Below, piece after piece: positions 11,531-23,133 of a DNA stretch of 64,000 nt; position 1 is the stretch's first letter, and every line of letters starts with the position of its first letter. A program made the translations under genes and the position numbers. This DNA is from Caenorhabditis remanei. Lineage: Eukaryota; Nematoda; Chromadorea; Rhabditida; Rhabditidae. Below the pieces are notes generated by a model. The model worked only from the letters and a program-made list of their open reading frames with translations. It ran no database searches and had not been told where the DNA came from. Location: positions 16,659,717 to 16,723,716 of the forward strand of contig NC_071330.1 of NCBI RefSeq assembly GCF_010183535.1, in the 5' to 3' direction.

Positions 11531-13180
11531 GTCGAATAGTATAACGATAATAACTGATATATGTATCCGCTAGTCTTTTTTGGTGATTGAAGTCTGGTTT
11601 CTTATCTGGCCCGTCTTGGTAGTAAAACTTAGAGGATGATTAGTTTATTTTGTCTGAATACGTTTCCTAGACCTGTTGTGGGGTCTAAACAACATTCTTC
11701 CATATACATAACAAAACGGTTTAAAGATAACTCGATTTATTTAAAGTGTTAGTAAGGTTACACTAAAAGAATAAGTATTGGGATTTCTAAAGAGTTACAA
11801 TAATCTAAAGGTTATAATAAAAGATAAAAAAAGATATAAAATACAAGAGGAAATATAATAAAGAAGGGGTGGCCGAAGCAGATTTTTGCGATAAGACAGT
11901 TCCAATTTCCTGGTCGATGCACCAATGTGCGGTTCAGTAGCTTACAAAAAAACAGTTTTACAATCGATGATGCCCGACTGGTTCTTCCGCGTTCATCTTC
12001 TTTCAGCACTACGTCTCATTTTGTTTTCTCTCTCTTCTCTCTCTCTTGTCCTTTTTCACTTCTATACCATGACAGTAGTGAGCCGGCTGAAAAATGGAAA
12101 ATATATATATTTGGTGGAAAAAAAACGGATAATTTCTGCTTTTTTTGATATTTAAAAACAATTTTAATAGCTATTTAAGAAAAAGTGGTTCTTTTCAGTT
12201 TCTATAGGCTAAAAATAGAAAAATTGCAATTTTGAGAATGACCGGATATTCCAAAAGTGTCATTCTCGCTATCATGTGTCTAACATTTCATCACGGGTAC
12301 GTTTCAAAACCGGACATTTTGGAAGCCGAGACATTTGGAAACGGAAATTTTGAAACCAGAGATCAAAACGGTTTCAAAACGTCTGAATTGGTTTAAAAAT
12401 AATACTCACCATTTTTTCGTTAAAATCTCCCACTTCAGCTTTTCAAGTATATCACACTGTCAGTGTCTAAAAATAGATTTTGTTAAATAAAATATTGTCA
12501 ATATGCAGTGTCACTTACCTACATGTTCTAATTATTTTTTAACTGCCTTTTCCTCAAAGAACCAGGTGTGGCATTAAAAAACAAATTCATTATTGATGGA
12601 CCCTATCAGTTGGTTGCCTGAAAAAAGTTAATTAATTAGGTCATAAGATAATTGAGTCAGAATAGGTAACTTACTTCTTTATTTTGAGGCTAACTATAAA
12701 TATACAAATAAATATATTAGAATTCAATAAAAATCAGATATATACATAAAAAATGATTCGAAATCCATTCAGTAGGATCTCTAAGGTATAGAATGGCGGT
12801 GGAGAATAATACAATTGGGGGCGTTGTGAATGAGGAAGGGGGGAAACCGGTTTCTTGGAGATTCTTCGGTCAGTGACCTTCAAACGATAGTGGACGGGTA
12901 GGTGGACGGTCGAGGATGTTTTATTATTGGTTTTATTTTATTAAGAGGATTTTGGGACGTTTCGAAACCAAAAAAATGGGGGAAATTGTCGGAAGTTAGC
13001 TGTTGGTTTGTGTTTTTGAAAATGTGTTTTTTATCTTCTTTGTGCAAAGTTTAACGGAAAAAGCGAGAAAAAATGTGAGCTTCATTTCGAAAAACTTTAC
13101 TTTCAATTGTTTTTCCACGTCATAAAACGCAATTTGGCTGAGCGGCGACTCAATTGACAACCTGCCAAGCGGGAAAATAA
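11531..13180. other. Intergenic, AT-rich, no gene supported
   Basis: No coding frame with plausible splice partners was found. A run of TTTCAAAACCGGACATTTTG-like pieces at 12300-12390 belongs to the same loose repeat seen in the intron at 26750-27085. Confidence 0.5.
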
Positions 13181-13590
13181 GTTCTTACTTAGTTACTTAG
13201 TTACTTAGTCGATCCGTTCTTCGCTCAGTTGATGTGGGCGCGGATCACAGCTATCCATTTTTTCCGATCTTTGGCGATTGTTCTCCATGGTTCGATCAAT
13301 TGACTTCCTTGTCGCACTGAGATTTCTTTCTTCAGGGAGTCGGCCCATCGCATTGGTGGTCTTCCTACTGGTCTTTTCTCATTTCTGGGTATCCATTCTT
13401 GAAGTAACGTTGTCCACCGATTATCGTTTCTTCTCATCACGTGGCCAGCCCAACATAACTTTCGTTTGGTGATGAAGACAAGAGGGTCTTTCACTTGGGA
13501 CATCTTCCTTATGTCTTCTCGGTGGAGGTTTTTCTCTCGTTTTTCCGTGAGGGTAATTCCAACGAGTTTACGTTCAAGTGCAGCATGTGT
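13181..13590 (-). mobile_element. 3' remnant of an RTE-like non-LTR retrotransposon
   Basis: Minus-strand translation from about 13590 to 13225 gives the conserved C-terminal tail of non-LTR reverse transcriptases: RKLCWAGHVMRRNDNRWTT, then GRPPMRWADSLKKE and DRKKWI. Upstream reading gives LERKLVGITLTEKREKNLH in the same frame, after which homology ends, so the copy is 5'-truncated. The 3' end on the minus strand runs into CTAAGTAA repeats (13183-13210), typical of the short tandem tails of RTE-type elements. No endonuclease or catalytic RT motif is present. Confidence 0.8.
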
Positions 13591-13719
13591 TAATAAGTTG
13601 AAAATAAGTTCATATAGACTAAATATAGCAAATCGATGGACTTATTTATTTATTTTCAATATTCGAGTAAAATAAATGAAACATTAGAGATATCAGTTGT
13701 GTATTCAGATATGCACAAA

Positions 13720-14231
13720 CTAAGAATTCAAAATTATTTCCACCTTCCACAAGTTTTTTTGTAGATGTTTTCTCTGAAACTCGTAATACATGATTTCTTC
13801 GTCTATAAATCCCTGGATTATTACCTCTTTAGGCAGTAATATAACCAATAATCTAAACAATAATCCCGATATGTAATCTTTGTCAGTGACCGATATACTC
13901 AGATCCTCGCGTGGCATAACTTTACTGAAATAAAGTATTTTGTCGAATTTACTAAAAATTGAAATTTAAAACTCACTCCTTCTTATTTCTTCCATTGGTA
14001 GTACTCATCAGTCCAGGTAGTAATTTCAAAAAACAGATAATTAAATATATAATTGCATCCAATCGTTTAAAAAATGAGAGCTGATTTGCGGCTTGGTGAA
14101 ATCTGAAAGTTATTTTGATTTACCAGAATCATGTAAAAACTTTTTTTAATTTAATTACTATGAAAATGTTTAATTACAAAACCTCACAAAATTTGCATCC
14201 CATTTGTAATGAAAAGCAAGCTGGAAGAGAT
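13720..14231 (-). CDS. Hypothetical protein, terminal exons
   Basis: The last exon (13924-13720) encodes a 60-residue-plus hydrophilic and hydrophobic mix (VMPREDLSISVTDKDYISG, LLFRLLVILLPKEV) to a stop. It joins in phase to 14102-13977, which carries a hydrophobic stretch (LDAIIYLIICFLKLLPG). A further exon near 14231-14186 can be joined in phase, but the start was not found. Two or three splice choices exist upstream. The family is not recognised. A membrane protein is possible because of the hydrophobic segment. Confidence 0.4.
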
Positions 14232-14937
14232 CTGAAAAATGTTTTAATTGGTAATTATGTAATATTTCATTACCTACCATATCATAATTATGTACAAACC
14301 GGATTTTCCAATTTTACCCATCACAAAGACAACCAGCAAATGAGATCTGAAATTTTTGTATAAAGTACATATGTAGCAGCTAGAAAATTCACTTACCATA
14401 ACTAATATCCAGAATTCAAATAAAATCAGTTACATATAAAAAAAATTGGTTGACCAGCCTCTCACATGGCAGTCTAAACAATCGGACTAAACAATACCTA
14501 AATACCTAAGCGGCTTCCCTTTTATAATATTCTCCCTGACCCCATTTCTTGGTCCTGTTCCGGAAAACGACTCTTTTTTTGCACTTGATTTAGTTATCTT
14601 TTCACTTTTGTTGGTCGGGCCGGACATCGGTTTGTCTCTAATCTCCGTCTACACACTCTTAGTAGGTCACTTTTTTCTAAAATGCTGCGTCTCTGCAGTT
14701 GGAGATAATCTTTTTAAACTTTCGTGAAATTTGCCGTCTCCCCGTGTTCTCTGCACTCTCTTATTGCAGATTGTATCTTCACTATCTTTTAGACGCTATA
14801 ACTTTACTGAAAATTGTCATTTCGCTGGAATTTTTGACGCATCGGATAGATCTCGTTGAGCTGAATCGAATGATACCCAAGAGTCATAAAAGAAAAACCG
14901 GTTAAAATTTGTTTGCAGCCTGATTTTTGACAAGTTG
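14232..14937. other. Intergenic, no gene supported
   Basis: Contains two or three acceptor-like ATCTGAAA stretches on the minus strand that may be upstream exons of the hypothetical gene at 13720-14231. Nothing else is convincing. Confidence 0.4.
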
Positions 14938-15205
14938 TCCCACAAAGTAAATTATGTATGTACCATACAGAACAAAAGTAGATCTTCATTTTTGTAGTTG
15001 TCAACTTTATTGTACGGACACTCCCTAGAGAGTTATGGTCATTTTAAGACAACATCACTATCTTGCACTGAAATGGGGCGTTTTAAGAAGAAATTACTTT
15101 TTCGATGTGTAACTCTCTAGGGAGTGACCGTACAAAAAAGTTGTCAACTACAAAAATAAAGTTCTACCTTTATTCTGTATGTTTTATACATAATTTACTT
15201 TGTAG
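14938..15205. mobile_element. Foldback element with ACAAAGTAAATTATG termini
   Basis: ACAAAGTAAATTATGTATG (from about 14942) is mirrored by CATAATTTACTTTGT near 15189-15203. Internally TTGTAGTTGTCAACTT and CCCTAGAGAGTTA are also mirrored, so the whole element is a near palindrome. Confidence 0.85.
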
Positions 15206-15256
15206 GATCATCAGTGATACCGAAAAATTTTCTCAAAGCTGACGGCACTGTATATA

Positions 15257-15708
15257 CAGTACTGGACAAAAAGGAATCAACTTTGGCTGTTTTCAGTGGA
15301 AAATGACCAACTTTGATAGTGTATTTCGGTGTCACCCGATTGTCCGATAAACTCAAGTTTATATGGGCTGAATAGAACAAAAATAGCACATCATTTTTAA
15401 AGTTGGTTACTTTTTGTAGGGACACTACCATGAAAGTTATAAGTGGTCAAAGTGAAAATCTCCAAAATATCGCTAACTTGCATTGAAATTAGTCGATTTC
15501 AGGGAGTAATGGGTTTCTTTACCTATAACTTTCAAGATAGTGTCCGTACAAAAAAATGGTCAACTACAAAAATGATGTACTATTTTTGCTCTGTCTAACC
15601 CATATAAACTTGAGTTTATGAGATAATGAGGTGACACCGAAATACACTGTCAAAGTTGGTTATTTTCCACTGAAAACAGCAATGTTGATACCTTTTTGTC
15701 CGGTACTG
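15257..15708. mobile_element. Tc1-like foldback MITE
   Basis: Flanked by TA on both sides. The termini CAGTACTGGACAAAAAGG and CCTTTTTGTCCGGTACTG resemble the Tc1 end CAGTGCTGGCCAAAAAG. The inverted arms extend about 80 bases with few differences, and the centre is also partly symmetrical. No transposase is encoded. This is consistent with a non-autonomous Tc1/mariner derivative mobilised in trans. Confidence 0.85.
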
Positions 15709-15956
15709 TAACAATGAATTCAAAAAGTTTTCCGAAGTTGTTTGTGTGAAAAGATTTTTCAATCAACTTTCCCTTGTTTATCAATAGTGACAGGTTATCC
15801 CATCCCATCCCTTCCCACCTATCTAATTTCACGGTCACCACGATAAACCAGTTTACCCCCAATATTTTATTTACTCCCAATTTTTTTTTCCTACCTATTC
15901 TCTTCAGTACGTACCTATTTTAACTTGAGACGACTTACCGGAAATAGTTGTCAAAA

Positions 15957-16682
15957 ATGTATTGTATTTACTTGATTTTTATTGAATTCTCATTGAAATT
16001 ATTGCTTATTGCTTTAAATTATTCTCTAATTAGTTTTTTTTACTATTATTCTTCCGCTTCCTCTGTTGGTTGCTGCTCTGAGGTATGTGTGAGTTATTCT
16101 TAAGTTTCAATTTGTTTTTGGGATAATATTTATCGATTTTTCAGTTAAAATTGGCACAGGACAAGGCCGAGACTTTCCTCTACCTGGGGTATTTGCAGTG
16201 GTAAGATTTTTTTTGAATTTTTTTTTTGAATAAAAAAAAGTTTTACAGCCTAACATCATGGAGATCTACGCATCAAGAACATCATTTGAGATGGAGAGGT
16301 ATATATATTTTTTTTTTAAATTACTACTTAATTACCTAATTAACATATTTCTCTAGGTTTGGATCGGAGAACTCCTGGAAGAAATAGAAAACGAAAGACC
16401 ACTGAAGATGGACCGAAATGGAGAAAAAAGAAAGAAAGGCGAGGAGGAAATTTTAATTTTAATGTTAATTTTTTAAAGTTTTTAATAAAATACTATAAAA
16501 AAATATTATTTAATTTTTTCACTGTCATTCTCAAATTCAACGTGTCGAAACGCTGTTTATGTGCGCTTACAAAAAAAATAATGTGTTTTCTCTATCATTT
16601 TACTATTTTTCCTAAAAATTCCAAAAATTCTGCATATTTTCCAGTTAAAAACCAGAGAAAACCTCAAAAACTCACAAAGTAA
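15957..16682 (+). CDS. Hypothetical four-exon protein with basic segment
   Basis: Exons 15957-16082, 16145-16200, 16249-16298 and 16357-16682 agree in phase and have good GT/AG sites. Exon 1 begins with a hydrophobic, leader-like sequence (MYCIYLIFIEFSLKLLLIAL). The fourth exon begins strongly basic (GRNRKRKTTEDG, KWRKKKERRGG) and then drifts into AT-rich, low-complexity coding that includes an AATAAA near 16485, so the true end may be earlier or the model may be spurious. No family is recognised. The evidence is frame and splice consistency only. Confidence 0.35.
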
Positions 16683-16689
16683 CAGAAGT

Positions 16690-17630
16690 TCGAATATTTT
16701 CGAAAATTAACGACTTTTCCAAACGCTGTAACTTGGTCAGTTTTGACTTGTTTTAAATTTTTATTAAATTTTTAGAATCCGCGCGTTAAGAGCTTTCAGA
16801 AAAGTGTAATCATGCTTATTTTAGGAAAATTTTAGAAAATCGAGTTTAAAGTCTTTTTTTGGCGCGAAACTTATAAATTTGAAAGCAGTGCTTCATGACA
16901 TGAGTTTAAAGGCGCATAGAGAATTATATATCAAATTTTTCTAACTATTTATTTACTTGGAGAACAAAATATTCAATTTTTAGAGGAAAAATAATAATTA
17001 ATTACTTAATAGGGAGACAATTAAAGTGGTTGTGAGTTGGGTCCAGTGGTATATGAATAAAAATTAAGTTACAAGTAAAAACTAAATCACAAAGGGTAAT
17101 TGATCGGTTTGAGATTTGAAACACAATATAAATAATTAAAATGATGAATATTAATGCGACTAGAAAAATATATACAGTACAAAAATTATTGTTACAAGAC
17201 TATTAGAAAATAATTAATTATTTAATTCAATGGTATAGTCTCCCATATCATCCCATGCAATGTCGGGGGAATCTGAAAAGAATACTAAATTTTTAAGAAA
17301 CTGGACTAATAACTTACCATTTATATAACCGTTTTTTACAGAAATAAAGAATAAAAATTAGCGTTTAGAATTCAAAAATAATCAAATAGAATACATAGTT
17401 TTTTTTGACGACCATCCAGTAGGTTGTCTATAGGATACGTATGACAGATGGAAGGAAAAGAAAACCCGAGAACTGGGTGACCTTGATAGTTGGGAGGAGG
17501 GGAAGAGAAAATTCAAGAGATAGGGAAACACATTACACAAAAACATTGGTGAGGCTGAGGTAGGGAACACGGAGAACAAGCAAAAATAAAAATTGAAAGA
17601 AAATCATATGAGATTCTAGGCACAACAAGG
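16690..17630. other. Intergenic; possible terminal exon on the minus strand
   Basis: A minus-strand acceptor near 17270 opens a short acidic stretch (DSPDIAWDDMGDYTIELNN) to a stop at about 17217, and the upstream segment fits in phase, but no acceptor was found for it. Partial foldback text of the common palindromic family occurs at 16770-16930. Confidence 0.3.
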
Positions 17631-17635
17631 TTTCT

Positions 17636-17996
17636 AGTATCGTTGTACGGAATGGCATTTTTTGATTTCCGGAATCCGGAATCCGGAACCGGAATGTGAT
17701 TTTACATTTTCGGGAATACGGAATCCGAAACAGGAATGACAAAAAAACCCGGAATTCCGGAATGATTCGATAAATTTGCAAGGCTAAATCATTTATTTTT
17801 CGAGTGTTTTTCATGATATATAAAGTTTGAAACTACTTTTGAGGATCAAAACGGAAAAAGAATTACTATAGCTGTCTTTTAAACTCATAACTATTTTAAA
17901 ATTTCTACTTCTGGATTCCGGAAATAGGAAACTCAAAAACCGGAATCCGGAACCGGAACCGGAATTCCGGATTCCGGACAACTATGGTTTCTAGTA
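17636..17996. repeat. CCGGAATCCGGAA repeat cluster with inverted ends
   Basis: Groups of CCGGAATC / GGAACCGGAATTCC occur at both ends (17660-17770 and 17905-17970). GGTTTCTAGTAT is directly repeated at the two flanks (17629-17640 and 17988-17999). This looks like an inserted element with a flanking direct repeat, or a foldback built from a short palindromic unit. Confidence 0.6.
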
Positions 17997-18072
17997 TAGG
18001 TGATGTTATTGTATCAGCTTTTATTAGTTTTCACAATTGTCTGTAGAAAATTGCTTTGTTGCATCCTATATA

Positions 18073-18516
18073 CAGTACCGCTCAAAAGTATCCGAAGTTT
18101 TGATTTTTTCAATTGAAAAAGTCCAACTTTGAGAGGGTGTCATGGTAATTCTGATTGTCACACCAAGAAAACTTTTAATGGATCATACAGGTCAAGGGTA
18201 GAACTTCATTCTTGTAGTTGACAACTTTTTTGTACGGACACTCCCTAGAGAGTTACATATAGGCAAAGTAATTTCTCCCTTAAATCGACCAATAATTCAG
18301 TGCAAAATAGTGATGTTGTCTTAAAATGGCCATAACTCTCTAGGTGGTGTCCGTACAAAAAAATTGTCAACTACAAAAATGAATCTCTACTTTTTTTCTG
18401 TACGAACCATTAACAATCTATTTGATGGGTCCATCAGAATTACTATGGCACACTCTCAAAGTTGGACCTTTTCAACTGAAAAAAACCAAAACTTAATATA
18501 CTTTTGAGCGGTACTG
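18073..18516. mobile_element. Tc1/mariner-like foldback MITE, second family
   Basis: TA-flanked. The termini CAGTACCGCTCAAAAGTAT and ATACTTTTGAGCGGTACTG pair, and the arms extend through CCAACTTTGAGAG and ACCATGACAC-like text. The centre carries the GTAGTTGACAAC / CCCTAGAGAGTTA module also found at 14938-15205. Confidence 0.85.
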
Positions 18517-19600
18517 TAGCCAATTTTTGTAGGTGACAAGTTTGTTGTACAGGAAATTTGAAATTGAACCGCTCTGATCAGAGTTTATCAGGTTGTAATT
18601 ACAAAAATTCCACAAATCTTTCACAAATTTTTACGTATTTTTTTAAACGAATAATAAAACATTTTGAATCTTTTTTGCTTGTTTTTTTGGGTTTTACATG
18701 AAGTTTTTGAGTTTTTTTAAGCCGAAAATCGCGAGTTTTCAGTTTTTTTTTTGGTTCTGGCTGACTAGGGAATGACTCACACAAAGTATGGAGATAGTGA
18801 GTGGTTAAGACATTTGACGGTTCTGATTCGTACCAGTTCAGATCCGGGAGGTTCCGATTCGGGCGGTTCTGATTCCTATACTTTTTTCCGACTTTTGATG
18901 TAAAAACACGCATTTTGAATATTTGAATACGTCAATTACACCTTACACAGGAAACGGACACTTGGGATTTCAGGGTCCTCAACCTGTATGTTGGTTCGTC
19001 CTTTCCCACTCTATTCCGGTCTGTGTCTGTCTGTCTGTCTGTCTATCCCAAGCCCAACACACTTTCCCTCACAAAAACTATTTTATTATAAACTTTTCTA
19101 GAATAATCAAATAAAAATACTAGAATTTGATAAAAATAATAATACCGGACCTTTTCTCACATAGTGGTCTAATATAAAATAAATATTACTCCTCGTGGTT
19201 GCTTCATCTGGTAATATTCGAAGAACGTTTTACCCATTTTTGAGTGTTCTGGATATTCATTTTCGGTGATTTCCACTGAACTTCTTTTTCACGTACTCGC
19301 TGTTGTCCAGATTGAGACAAAACACGGCATTCGACCTGTAATTGAAATTTTATTTTATTTTTGTTATGATTTTGAGATTTTTCAATCGATCAAAAGTTCG
19401 GCGTTATATAATAATAAAGATGGTGTTGAAGCGCTTTTTTATAAAACATGCAAAAAATTTCCAACATTTTGAGCCAAAAACCAAAGAAAACGGAGCAAAA
19501 TGACAAAAGTTACAGATATTCGAATATATTCAAAAATCTGAAATATTTCAAACTACCGTAGCCCGACCAGTTTCGCTCTGAGACCTACATAAATATAATT
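18517..19600. other. Intergenic, no gene supported
   Basis: Contains a short (GTCT)n microsatellite near 19021-19043. A minus-strand open frame at 18599-18913 is Lys-rich and without splice partners or family features; I treat it as chance. Confidence 0.5.
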
Positions 19601-19604
19601 TTTA

Positions 19605-19757
19605 GAATCAGCTTGCCAAGACGCTTCGAATGAGTATAATCATCACTGTATTTTGACAAACTTTAATATTTCTTAAATTTGGTACCAAAGATGGTCAAAA
19701 TTCGAAATATTTCAAACCATGTCATGATTATACTTATTCGAGTTGACGTGCTGAATT
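19605..19757. mobile_element. Palindromic foldback repeat, diverged copy
   Basis: CCAAGACGCTTCGAATGAGTA on the left and TGATTATACTTATTCGA on the right. The core differs from the standard family and lacks the GGGTCCC blocks. Confidence 0.65.
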
Positions 19758-19981
19758 CAAAAAATTAAGTTAAAATTCGAGATTCTGAGATTTGCTCGAG
19801 TTATGAAAGTTTTAGAGAATTCGGGATTTTCGATTTTTGGACAAAAATTACAAAAACTACCGTTTCTCTTGTTTTCTGAACCAACTATCGGTGTCCTCCC
19901 TTTCCTTCTTCTTTGACCATGTATAAGATACATATGTTTTTTTTAATTCATCGGTCGGAGAAAAATTACTTACATGAATCT

Positions 19982-20562
19982 TTATCGAGACTTCATGATG
20001 AGGACAACAAAATCCATGAAGATGAGCAAGCAAATGAAAATTTTGCCCTCGAAATCAGTGTAAATAGAACTGAAACCGTGCCCTGAAATTGAAAGATATG
20101 TCGATGCACTCGGTAAAGAATTCATATAATTTATCTAAAAAATAAAAAAAGAATAAGAATATCCCTTATTTCAAAAACGTGATTCATACCTGATTCTGTA
20201 TCCATCATTTCTTTTTCTTCTTCGACATGATCAGAAAGCGAATCGAGACCGTTGTCTTCAAGAGCGTCTTGGTCATCATCATCATTGTAAACATCACTCC
20301 AATTTTTACTATCTCGACTCTCTGGGCGAGTCGTCAATTTTTCAATATCATCATCATCTTCTTCATCCCTACTTGAATAAAGATTTTTTAGATCAGCATC
20401 CCCGTCACTTATTTCTGAAGCATCCTCTTCTCTGAACTCTGGATCCGATCATTTTTTTGTGGTACCTTTTGTTGCCGGCGGGATCTGGTATTCAAGAAAA
20501 ACCAGGTCGAAGTTTGGAAAATCTACTTACCCGATATTTTTGTATCCTTTCAGTTCAGTCAT
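19982..20562 (-). CDS. Acidic, probably tail-anchored small protein
   Basis: Three exons, 20562-20531, 20431-20190 and 20082-19982, agree in phase with normal splice sites and give a 124-residue protein. It begins MTELKGYKNIG. The middle is highly acidic (YNDDDDQDALEDNG, EEEKEMMDTESG). Near the C-terminus a hydrophobic segment (IFICLLIFMDFVVLIM) is followed only by KSR, the layout of a tail-anchored membrane protein facing the cytosol. In the segment just before ATG, one other frame encodes SSTCLYLRKRLGSS and may belong to an upstream gene. Family not recognised. Codon phase agreement over two introns is the main support. Confidence 0.55.
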
Positions 20563-21290
20563 TGTCGTTGGAACTCCCTAATCTTTTCCGTAGGTACAGG
20601 CAAGTGCTGGAATCTGAAACAAAGTTTTCAAATAATGAAAGTAGGCTAATATTCCTTAAGGGGTGTTTGGCACTTTCAGTAGCGTCTACAAGTTGAAAAT
20701 CCTACACCTTGAGAGTCGAGACTATGGCTCACGTTCAAAATTTCCTTGCTTCATTAAAAAATTTCAATTTCAATCGTTTGAAATCTTTTGTACAGTGCTA
20801 TTACAATAAACCAGAAAAATATGGATGTAGAAAAGCTGAAATTTTTTCTAATTTTGTGCTCAAAAACATGTTTCCCGAGTCTTAACATAATGAGAGTTTT
20901 CATACAAATTCAAGATTTTTCCCGTTTCTTCCATTTTCCGATCCGAGAATTGTTCGGAAAAGTTTCTCACCTTGTGTATTTGTTGAAGCATTACAAGAGT
21001 TGATAGGAAGTCTGTAGTAATTAACAGGGAAATCCTCTTGTGACAAATTTTCCATTTTTGTGAACCATGCATCTGTACGGCAATCGGAAACTGATTGAAT
21101 TCCATGATATCCCCTGTAACCAATATTTAATTTATTGGAAGAAAATACGAAAAAACTCACCAAATTTCCACTATGCTCATGGAAATCCAAATTCCATCCA
21201 AACTGAAGCAGCCCATAATTGCGTGGACGTCCTTGGTGGTTTATTGAATTTCTGAAAAAAATTATGGCAGCACGACTTCTTTAAAGGTGT
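20563..21290 (-). CDS. Uncertain hypothetical gene
   Basis: A minus-strand open frame from about 21255 to 20960 encodes GRPRNYGLLQFGWNLDF, GYHGIQSVSDCRTDAWF and YYRLPINSCNASTNTQ, with a donor after the last. It can continue in phase to an exon near 20629-20558. Retention of a 47-base intron-like segment (21171-21125) is required to keep the frame. Composition looks protein-like, but no start, family or complete structure could be settled. Confidence 0.25.
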
Positions 21291-21579
21291 ACTAAAGAAA
21301 TTTCTAATCCATAATACAAGTTTTAAAAGGCCACCGGTAGTTTTTAGTCCCAAACTCACAGAAATTTATATTGAAGCAATTTGAAGAATCCAGATAGCAG
21401 TAAAGTAAGAATGAGAATAAAATAATAACTAGAATTTAGAATTCAAAAAGAATAAGGTAACAGAGCGACAGCCATCCAGTAGGCAATCTAATCTGAGGAT
21501 TTCATACATCTCGTGCTCCTTTTATACGGTTTTTTGGAGCAAAAAGGGCGGGGTCTGGGTAGTGTTCTGGGGGCGTGGC

Positions 21580-21990
21580 TTATTAGGTGATGTTCCCGGA
21601 GGTTGATGGCTCCTATCAGATCTCGTCACAAGATGTTCCCAGAGGTTGCGTAGATAATTAGGCACCTGAGTAATTAGAGAGACCACGTGGCAGATGGTCC
21701 AGATAATGTTCCCATAGGCTCCGTAGATAATTAGGCGACTAATTAGATAGGCCACGTGGCAGATGGTCCTTATCTTCCTAGAGGTCACAATGGGGGTAAT
21801 GTTCCCATAGGTTGCGTAGGCAGATGGCTCCAAGATGTTATCAGATCACCTTGTCATGTCACCGTCTGACAAGATGTTCCCAGTTCCCAGATGTTGCGTA
21901 CATAATTGGGCGGATGCCACGTGGCAGATGGTATTAGATGGCTATCAGACTCTTCCCAGAGGACTCAAGTGGGGAGATAGAGATCTCGTG
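21580..21990 (+). repeat. ~100-bp minisatellite, degenerate
   Basis: Repeated text includes GATGTTCCCAGAGGTTGCGT, AGATAATTAGGC and CCACGTGGCAGATGGT. About four imperfect copies lie between a hypothetical gene and a MITE. Confidence 0.75.
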
Positions 21991-22358
21991 GATATACGTG
22001 TGTCAGATGTACCGTAGCAATGCATACTGTCGGTTTTGCAAAAAAAATCCCGAATTCACTAAACCTTCATAACTCAAACAGATTTCAGAATTTAAAACTT
22101 TATCTCGAAGTTTTGGATTCAGGTTGTCAAAACGCTTCCAATGAGTATAATCATGCCATAGGTAGATCTCACCACAAAAATAACTACAGTAATCCAATCT
22201 CTGTTTGAGTATACTTTTGTGTTGGCAGATCTTTTATTGAGCTTTGCATATAATACTTTCTCCATCACTTTCAGATTTTCCAATCTCAGATATAGTCTTT
22301 TTCACTACTTTCATGAATTCCAACATGTGAGCGGTGTGTTCAGATTTAAAGAAAGCTA

Positions 22359-22630
22359 CCGTAAAAACTGTATTAGAGCGACACCTTTAATAGAACGACA
22401 CCTCTAATAGAACGACACCCATCTATAATCAGGATTCATGAATATGTTTATCCCAATGTATTTTCTTGATTCTGATTAGAAGCAGCGTGAATAGTAACCT
22501 CTAGATCAACAAATAGAACTTTCAAAATAATGTTTTCCGTTCAACTTTAATGAGTTTCTGAATACACAGAATTTTTCTGAGACGAGGTTGAAAAATAGAG
22601 CGACATGTCGCTCTAATACAGTTTTTACGG
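22359..22630. mobile_element. MITE with CCGTAAAAACTG termini
   Basis: TA-flanked, with termini CCGTAAAAACTGTATTAGAG and CTCTAATACAGTTTTTACGG. The unit TAGAACGACACC is repeated directly near the left end. A shorter relative (CCGTAAAAATG ... CAGTCTTTACGG) lies at about 40637-40744. Confidence 0.85.
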
Positions 22631-23133
22631 TATATCCAGTTTACCATAAAGAAGCTCTCCGATTTCAAAATGCATTTATTTCTTGTTCATTAGATCGGAT
22701 TGCAACAAAATAGTATTGGCTAGACGAGCAATTACAGACATTTTATGCAGAAACTCATCGAATAATGGATAATTGACTGAAAATTGAATCATTTTGATGA
22801 TAACGGTGTAAGATGACTCGGTCAGATCACATAATTTCAAATGAAACGTAGATTTTAGAATTCAGCGTGTCAAGACCCATCGAATGAGTATAATCATTCC
22901 TAGGGTCTCACCCAAAACACTACAGAAACTCATTCAATAGCCCATTCCCTAAATATGTACGTGTGACCTTACCTTGTCATCATGGCAAAACTGTAATGAT
23001 AAAATCGCGCGTTGTGACATTTCGTCGCCAACGTGACCTTACCCCCAATAACCGACTCCGTCCCCATTTAAACATTTCGAAGGAAAAACCGAAAATAATT
23101 TATTCCCAATTTACCCAAGAGCCAGTCGCCGAA

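Noticed and set aside
11925..12155. Two overlapping plus-strand open frames downstream of ifta-1
   Set aside because: They overlap in different frames, have Ser/Phe-rich composition from CTCT-rich DNA and no exon structure.
18599..18913. 104-codon open frame on the minus strand
   Set aside because: Lys/Asn-rich translation of AT-rich DNA, no splice partners, no domain text.
20860..21123. Alternative 87-codon frame over the same minus-strand stretch
   Set aside because: It needs a different phase after the 47-base intron-like segment and leads to a less protein-like composition; kept only as an option within the uncertain gene.
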